Source: Glandiceps talaboti (lineage: Eukaryota > Hemichordata > Enteropneusta > Spengelidae). From it: a stretch of DNA of 64,000 nt. The translations under genes and the position numbers were made by a program. The stretch's first letter is position 1, and every line of letters begins with the position of its first letter. Location: positions 13,971,209-14,035,208 of the forward strand of contig NC_135565.1 of assembly GCF_964340395.1 (NCBI RefSeq). The letters are read 5' to 3'. Shown here one piece after another: positions 59,901-64,000 of the stretch. The notes below the pieces were generated by a model. It had not been told where the DNA came from and made no database searches. It was given only the letters and a program-made list of their open reading frames with translations.

Positions 59901-60449
59901 AATATAGACATATTTCAATTCTAGACTAACAATAACAGACACAACAACCACAGCGGTCCTTCATCCCATCACATGGAATACTGATAAGCATTGCTATTCT
60001 TTCAAAGAGCACTAAAAACATGCCTCTAAACGTTACACATGGACTTGATGATTTTAATGGCTGCAATGGTTAAACTTTGTTTTCTAACTGGCAATCAACA
60101 TTTCCTCTTTACTACTTCTACATCCGCTCTGTGCATAGCCCCTATGTAATTGTTTGCTTGGCATTAGAAGTTGTCCGAGAGTATAGAGTAAATGTTACTT
60201 TTACATGGGCGAATTTGCGACGAAACACCAAGCCTACACCATTTATCTGTAACAATCCCTGCCCAAAGGGAGGTGATTCAATAGGATGTCTTTGTGAGTC
60301 TCGTGTATAGCTTAAGATTCCAATGTATTGTAGGATTTCAAGTAACTTAAAGACTCCGAGTACCTTTCTGCCTCACGTTTTCTTCTTCTTTCTTCCCGAC
60401 GTCTTTGTCTTTCTAATTTTTCTCTTTCCAAGTCGGCTTCAGAAGACAT
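51278..60449 (-). CDS. TnT: Troponin T (12 coding exons, 388 aa)
   Basis: Tropomyosin-binding subunit that anchors the troponin complex on the thin filament. Joining, on the minus strand, 60449-60364, 58122-57981, 56742-56669, 55900-55846, 55488-55372, 54602-54525, 54100-53978, 53686-53471, 53143-53103, 52468-52396, 51811-51677 and 51304-51278 gives one frame, all GT-AG. Residues 1-119 are a variable N-terminus. Residues 120-206 (EITEWRKQEQERKERQ onward) are the charged tropomyosin-binding helix; an EWRKQ motif also occurs in insect TnT. Residues 251-310 (ERIPPL, KDYAVELHKHLEEV, QRKERQAYD, LNELTQRL) match the TnT coiled coil that pairs with TnI. Residues 315-366 (KPKILGQVGRVSRY...RGRLAMFE) match the C-terminal TnC/tropomyosin-binding end. 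It lacks the long poly-Glu tail of arthropod TnT. ATG has A at -3. Confidence 0.9.
51677..51811 (-). CDS. TnT: Troponin T coding exon 11
   Basis: 135 nt, phase 0-0. Acceptor TATCTCCTCAG|AAT; donor TCAAAG|GTAAAA. Encodes the basic stretch SRIQRDRDEGSIGKGG and VRGRLAMFE, like the KKKLFE end of invertebrate TnT, then a Thr/Asn/Ser tail. Confidence 0.88.
51995..52081 (+). repeat. (TTG)n(TGG)n trinucleotide repeat in TnT intron 10
   Basis: About 13 TTG units switch cleanly to about 17 TGG units. In the TnT transcript this reads CCA/CAA. The Cys/Trp frame on the plus strand is an artefact. Confidence 0.97.
52396..52468 (-). CDS. TnT: Troponin T coding exon 10
   Basis: 73 nt, phase 2 to 0. Acceptor TGCCTTAG|G; donor GACCAG|GTGAGT. 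Encodes SNKPKILGQVGRVSRYKDFI and SEDQ, corresponding to the PPKIQ...SKYERR segment of other invertebrate TnTs. Confidence 0.88.
53103..53143 (-). CDS. TnT: Troponin T coding exon 9
   Basis: 41 nt. Acceptor CTTTTTTCACAG|TTA; donor AATGC|GTAAGT. Encodes LNELTQRLGVMRN and completes Ala with exon 10. End of the TnI-pairing coiled coil. Confidence 0.88.
53471..53686 (-). CDS. TnT: Troponin T coding exon 8 (TnI-binding coiled coil)
   Basis: 216 nt, phase 0-0, residues 226-297. Acceptor CGAAACCACCAG|GAA; donor TATGAT|GTAAGG. Encodes ENIRRAKEDARMSRGELADK, ERIPPLLTGG, MKDYAVELHKHLEEVLCAVY and RQRKERQAYD. This is the best TnT family match. Confidence 0.93.
53865..53953 (+). repeat. (GA)n microsatellite in TnT intron 7 ((CU)n in the transcript)
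   Basis: About 44 uninterrupted GA units. On the TnT strand it is a (CU)n tract starting 24 nt downstream of the exon 7 donor. The Ser/Leu frame across it is an artefact. Confidence 0.97.
53978..54100 (-). CDS. TnT: Troponin T coding exon 7
   Basis: 123 nt, phase 0-0. Acceptor TCTATCTGTAG|GAG; donor CTCAAA|GTATGT. Encodes EEVRLRKEREERQKAELAEK and RKNQVNTNKGIALLAGHLNLK. It spans the end of the charged helix and the linker between the tropomyosin- and TnI-binding halves. Confidence 0.92.
54525..54602 (-). CDS. TnT: Troponin T coding exon 6
   Basis: 78 nt, phase 0-0. Acceptor TTTATATCACAG|GAA; donor GCCGAG|GTATTG. Encodes ERRLQEREADEKARQERDTQ and MKKKAE, part of the charged tropomyosin-binding helix. 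Confidence 0.92.
55372..55488 (-). CDS. TnT: Troponin T coding exon 5
   Basis: 117 nt, phase 0-0. Acceptor TTGCGTTTTCAG|GAA; donor AGAAGG|GTAAAT. Encodes EITEWRKQEQERKERQLIEE and REAQRQKEKEEWEKLKQRR, the start of the conserved tropomyosin-binding helix. Confidence 0.92.
55846..55900 (-). CDS. TnT: Troponin T coding exon 4
   Basis: 55 nt, phase 2 to 0. Acceptor TTTGTATTCCAG|G; donor CTAGCA|GTAAGT. Encodes TQSSIKLGEEGDAKTELA in the variable N-terminal region. Confidence 0.85.
56669..56742 (-). CDS. TnT: Troponin T coding exon 3
   Basis: 74 nt, phase 0 to 2. Acceptor TTTGTATTCAG|TTA; donor CGTTC|GTAAGT. Encodes LNGRSETFDAESKKDEQYKD and TRRR plus two bases of Ser. Confidence 0.85.
56743..57980 (-). 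other. Troponin T intron 2, nothing coding seen
   Basis: AT-rich intron with a C10 run at 57261-57270. The plus-strand 103-aa frame at 56625-56936 overlaps exon 3 antisense and is not a gene. Confidence 0.6.
57981..58122 (-). CDS. TnT: Troponin T coding exon 2
   Basis: 142 nt, phase 2 to 0. Acceptor CTTATTTCAG|G; donor CATCAG|GTAAAT. Encodes AAQQAAEEAQANGDVDVTPS and then SAGESVRNQEVPIQNSF...ETHQ. Not helical or highly charged after residue 40; a hypervariable-type region. Confidence 0.85.
58160..58405 (-). repeat. Exact 123-bp tandem duplication in TnT intron 1
   Basis: 58160-58282 and 58283-58405 are identical by eye (TTACTTGTCAGAAACAAAAA to AATCAAGTTCGG). It lies about 40 bp upstream of the exon 2 acceptor in the transcript direction. 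It is either very recent or an assembly join artefact. Confidence 0.9.
58406..60363 (-). other. Rest of troponin T intron 1, no gene seen
   Basis: Short frames on both strands (60-93 aa) have no domains or splice context. No strong repeat was noticed. Confidence 0.5.
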
Positions 60450-60510
60450 ATTGCTCAACAACTGAAGTTAGTCAGCACCGACAAAGTCCACCTCAATCCC
60501 GGAAGTCTAC
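60364..60510 (-). CDS. TnT: Troponin T exon with start codon (coding 60449-60364)
   Basis: Acceptor ATATTTGTCCAG|GTAGAC at 60510, 61 nt of leader, ATG at 60449 (A at -3), donor GAAAG|GTACTC. Encodes MSSEADLEREKLERQRRREE and RRRKREAE plus two bases of Arg29, phase 2. RRREERRRKREAER closely matches the first coding exon of troponin I. Confidence 0.9.
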
Positions 60511-61772
60511 CTGGACAAATATATATAATATATGAAATGATTATTTATAGAATCATGTGTACTATTTCTTGTAGATCGATAATATTGACATGATTTGGAG
60601 ATATATTAACTGAAATTGCTCCTAGGTCTTTCATTATGCTTTTGTAATTTGTAGAAAATCAGAAAGTGTACGATCCATAGACTGTCCGTTTCTTCTGACA
60701 GACTAAATGTTGTCCTAAAAGCGGTGTCAGGTATGTCATAGGCGGTTGACTCAATCATCAAATTAATACACCACATAATCTGCCTTCTTATACAGTTACA
60801 TAACAGTTACATATCAATATTACAAGATTCTGTAATCACGGTTCATTTACTTTATTCTACATTTGCGTTATTTTTTTCCTGATAGCTAGATGCCTTCAGA
60901 TTTCCTGTCATCAAACGGGTTGCGGTCACGTGTCACGAACACACTAATCACTCTTGATTGAAGATGATACAGTACACGTATTCGTCATCTCAATCACATA
61001 CCAATACAGTTGTGTCAGTTGTCTAAGGGAGCATTTGCGTCTTTCAGTACCTCTTTTCAAAGGAAGCTCTGATGTTATCGTGAATTTGTAATATTGTAGT
61101 CTGTGGAAAATTTATGTTTTATATTTCGATCATAAGTAAAAACAAAACATAACCCATCACAGCAGATTTGAAATTGGCAGTGATGTGGTTTAAAGCACCT
61201 GGTACTTGAATCAACACAATTTTAACACATTTCTTTTTAATCCATACAGGTTGATTTAAGTCACTTTAAGGTAGTCAGATGATTTCAGTATACACTACCG
61301 TGAGGGAATCAGCTGACACGGACCTTGTTATTGAGCTATGCCAGTATAACAAACTATTCGGTCTTCATTTAAAAGTGAGGGACGAAAACACACCCCAGGG
61401 CATACATTACTCAGCTCGGACATACTGTTACGTCACTGTACGTAACCACTAGGTCATACAATGTATTTGTAAAACTATTTCGTCTGGGATGTTCGTCTGG
61501 AAGACGGCTCATTACAATTGTAACAATTGAGCAGAAAGAAAGAAGACAACCAAACCAAAGAGACAATGCTATTCAGCGAAACTACATCATTAATACAGCC
61601 AATCGATGGCAAATTGAAAATAAACTAGTTAATTCTTACTCTATAATTTGACTCTATTGAACTCATAAACTCAATAACAAGGCGGCCTGGGTTTGTTGAT
61701 GTTTTTGTCGTTGGACGTTGTGAAAGAGGAAAAAATATATACATGCATACATACATACATACATACATACAT

Positions 61773-61807
<35 letters not shown>

Positions 61808-61808
61808 T

Positions 61809-61849
<41 letters not shown>

Positions 61850-63615
61850 TGGAAACACGTTTACAAGAATGAAGAATGGGTGACAGGGACACTTCAAGCT
61901 TGATAACAAAATGTCCATCATGTTGTACTGACGATGCCCTCATATCTTCTCTGCGTTATCTTTACCAGGATAGTGTCTGAAATGGAACCTTCCGCGTTGG
62001 AAGTGGTGCTAATACTGTACTTGAAGCTTTATCTAAGTTCTAGACTCTGTCACTGCATGTCTCTCAAAACTTCAAATCAACGAACCACTTTCGATCACTT
62101 GTCATTATGATACCCTCTATTTATTGTCGTTATTGTCGAGGTCCATTGTCGACCAAATTAAACACGATTCTAGTACAAGTGCTCACCTAAAATGCCAGTG
62201 CTGAAAAACGTTCACATAACATAATGCCAGCCGACATTTTCACCCTCAGGTATAAGAGTAAAGTAATAGGACAGTCAGGTAATGGCCCACCGTTCTTGAA
62301 TATCGTTTGTGAACATTATAAGTGATAGAACGGACACTTTTATTGACACGCGAAAGTCAATTGGTATTTGTGTGTGAGCGCAATGCCGAGGACACGAAAT
62401 AGTTCACTTCCGACACCTAGACTGCAGCACACCTTATTACATATCCCCATGGCAACGGTGGTGCGCATCATCCCATTCCGTTTTTAATTTAATTGCAAAT
62501 GACTTTAATTCTCACTTGTATACTTTGACCGGTGAACGATAGAAACTTTGTGATAAACTTGGACTGCATGGAGGGAAAATAACGTCGAAAGGACACTACA
62601 AGTGTAACTCGAACCTCCAAAATTTCCGCATGACTCACTCCTTCAAAAGATTTAAAACCGTATCATTACTGCTCTTAGTATATCTAAAGGAATGGAAAGT
62701 ACACATTTTAAGGCCTTGGGTCAGGTCATGGGTGTTGTCGAGATACTCTAAGTTTTCTTATTATTATCGTCTAGTTCATGTTATTTTCGAAACTTCGCCA
62801 TTTTGAGAGTCTGCTTACATGTTGTGCATTTATTTATGAACTTTCAACAAGGTAAAAACTCCAACTTCTTCGTAATCTCTGAGATTGTTACGTGGATGTA
62901 TATGGTGTGTTTATGACGCTAATAGCCCCACAACACCAGGATTACAGAAAACTCCACCTTTTTAAGAATTACGTGCACACATTCCAAGGCACTCCGAAGT
63001 GTTTCAATGGTAAGTCGGACGAATTAAAATCCACTGTGCACCTTTTCATTGTAACAAAACACCCTTAGAACTTCACGTCTTCACTAGGACCTATGAATAG
63101 CATATTGAGCTTAATGAATACGCTTCTGGATGCCCAATATAAGCCAAACAATGGTAGAATCGTAATGACTTTCCTTGAGTCCACATTGAAAGCCGCTTTA
63201 AGACTTTCACTATAATTTGCATATGTTTAGCGTTTTCCCCAGTCAAAATTGATTTGTGTAGGTAACTGGGGTGTACTGACATCCGGGACTTGGGGTTCTG
63301 TCTGAAGGTGTTACCATCATCCTCATGGCATAGCCATGAAGCACAATCCTACTATATTATAAATGAAATTACATTGAGAACAAACTCCAAGACAACACCA
63401 ACACTTTCTTCATCCGAATAAATTTACCTTGACGCTGTTGAGCACCTTTAGTATTATAACGACTTCATTGACGTATACAGCTGCTAGTAGTAGGGTTGTG
63501 CTGTAATGTTATTTAACAGTAGTGTTAAGCCAGTCAGTACGTTCTCCATGAAGCACTCTATGATACCTGTTAACAACAATATCAGGTACTTGAAAACATT
63601 ACAGGTTGCACTTAC
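60511..63615 (-). other. Inferred troponin T 5' UTR intron
   Basis: Contains a compound microsatellite (61746-61847) and CpG-richer sequence towards the right. Further alternative leader exons may be hidden here; none is clear enough to list. Confidence 0.45.
61746..61847 (+). repeat. Compound (CATA)n(CA)n(GACA)n microsatellite
   Basis: About 11 CATA units, 8 CA units, then 10 GACA units in sequence. Cys/Val frames on the minus strand are artefacts. Confidence 0.97.
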
Positions 63616-63780
63616 CACAACACTTGACACTGAAATGTTTCTCTTCAAAGATGTGACTGTCCTATAAACTGTTCAGGCAGCGTCAGTGACCAGTGTTTGC
63701 ATCGACGGGGACCTTTGAGTTGACGGCGTCTTTCCCTGCCACACTGTCACGTATTATGGAACGCGGACGTTCTGATTGGT
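63616..63780 (-). promoter_or_regulatory. TnT: Candidate troponin T promoter and 5' UTR exon
   Basis: On the minus strand a leader-like stretch ends in a strong donor, GTGTTGTG|GTAAGT, at 63616/63615. Upstream are a TATA-like TTTATAGG (63668-63661) and a CCAAT box (63779-63775). The TATA spacing would leave a short first exon, so the start may lie further upstream. The leader would splice to the start exon at 60510. Inference only. Confidence 0.45.
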
Positions 63781-63843
63781 TCATTGTTCTTGAGACATTG
63801 TCATGTAAATTACCGGCAGCGAAAGTATTTAGACTCCGAGCAA

Positions 63844-63895
63844 TGGGCGGAAAGCGGTATTAATCACCTTTTCAAAAAACAGATTTATAGTTTAT
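63844..63895 (-). promoter_or_regulatory. GC box and MEF2/TATA-like motif upstream of troponin T
   Basis: GGGCGG on the plus strand at about 63845 and CTATAAATC on the minus strand near 63890, one mismatch from the MEF2 consensus and also TATA-like. Weak, single-site evidence. Confidence 0.25.
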
Positions 63896-64000
63896 GAGGT
63901 GGAATTCTTGACCCGTTAATTTGTGCACATGCTGAGGTTCAGGTAATCAAGAGGACTCAGCAGAGAGCATTCAATATGAACTCCAAATACAACCGACTTT

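Overview
This is a eukaryotic window: two multi-exon, GT-AG spliced genes lie in AT-rich, repeat-rich DNA with no operon-like packing. The protein families, kilobase introns, tRNA-derived SINEs, a LINE tail and a hAT-like element point to a (probably marine) invertebrate bilaterian. I cannot name the phylum safely. The proteins resemble protostome and invertebrate-deuterostome troponins more than vertebrate ones.

Layout. Positions 1-2.9 kb: flanking DNA with a possible last exon of an upstream gene (76-278), a CA microsatellite and a degraded SINE. Positions 3-27.7 kb: mostly repeats (AC-rich minisatellite, poly-C/poly-G runs, several tandem arrays, foldback elements). It also holds two candidate non-coding first exons (ending at 3048 and 19451) for the gene that follows, and it ends in a 1.8 kb hAT-like element with a SINE nested inside. 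Positions 27,741-44,604 (+): troponin I, 12 coding exons, 372 aa, with a long Glu/Arg/Ala-rich N-terminal extension. A spliced 3' UTR probably reaches about 46.2 kb. Positions 46.2-51.2 kb: intergenic, with a foldback element and a (CT)n tract. Positions 51,278-60,449 (-): troponin T, 12 coding exons, 388 aa, with a 5' UTR exon near 63.6 kb.

The two genes converge, with about 6.7 kb between stop codons. Their products are two of the three troponin subunits: troponin I inhibits actomyosin and troponin T anchors the complex to tropomyosin. The window therefore holds most of the thin-filament calcium switch; troponin C is absent. All coding exon joins were checked by hand and keep frame from ATG to stop.

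I found no new molecular system such as a defence locus or gene cluster. The most interesting signals are: the linked, convergent TnI-TnT pair; a near-identical Arg/Glu motif in the first coding exons of both genes, cut by a phase-2 intron at the same residue; the unusual TnI C-terminus; a set of phase-0 cassette-like exons; and a family of strong foldback repeats inside and around TnI.
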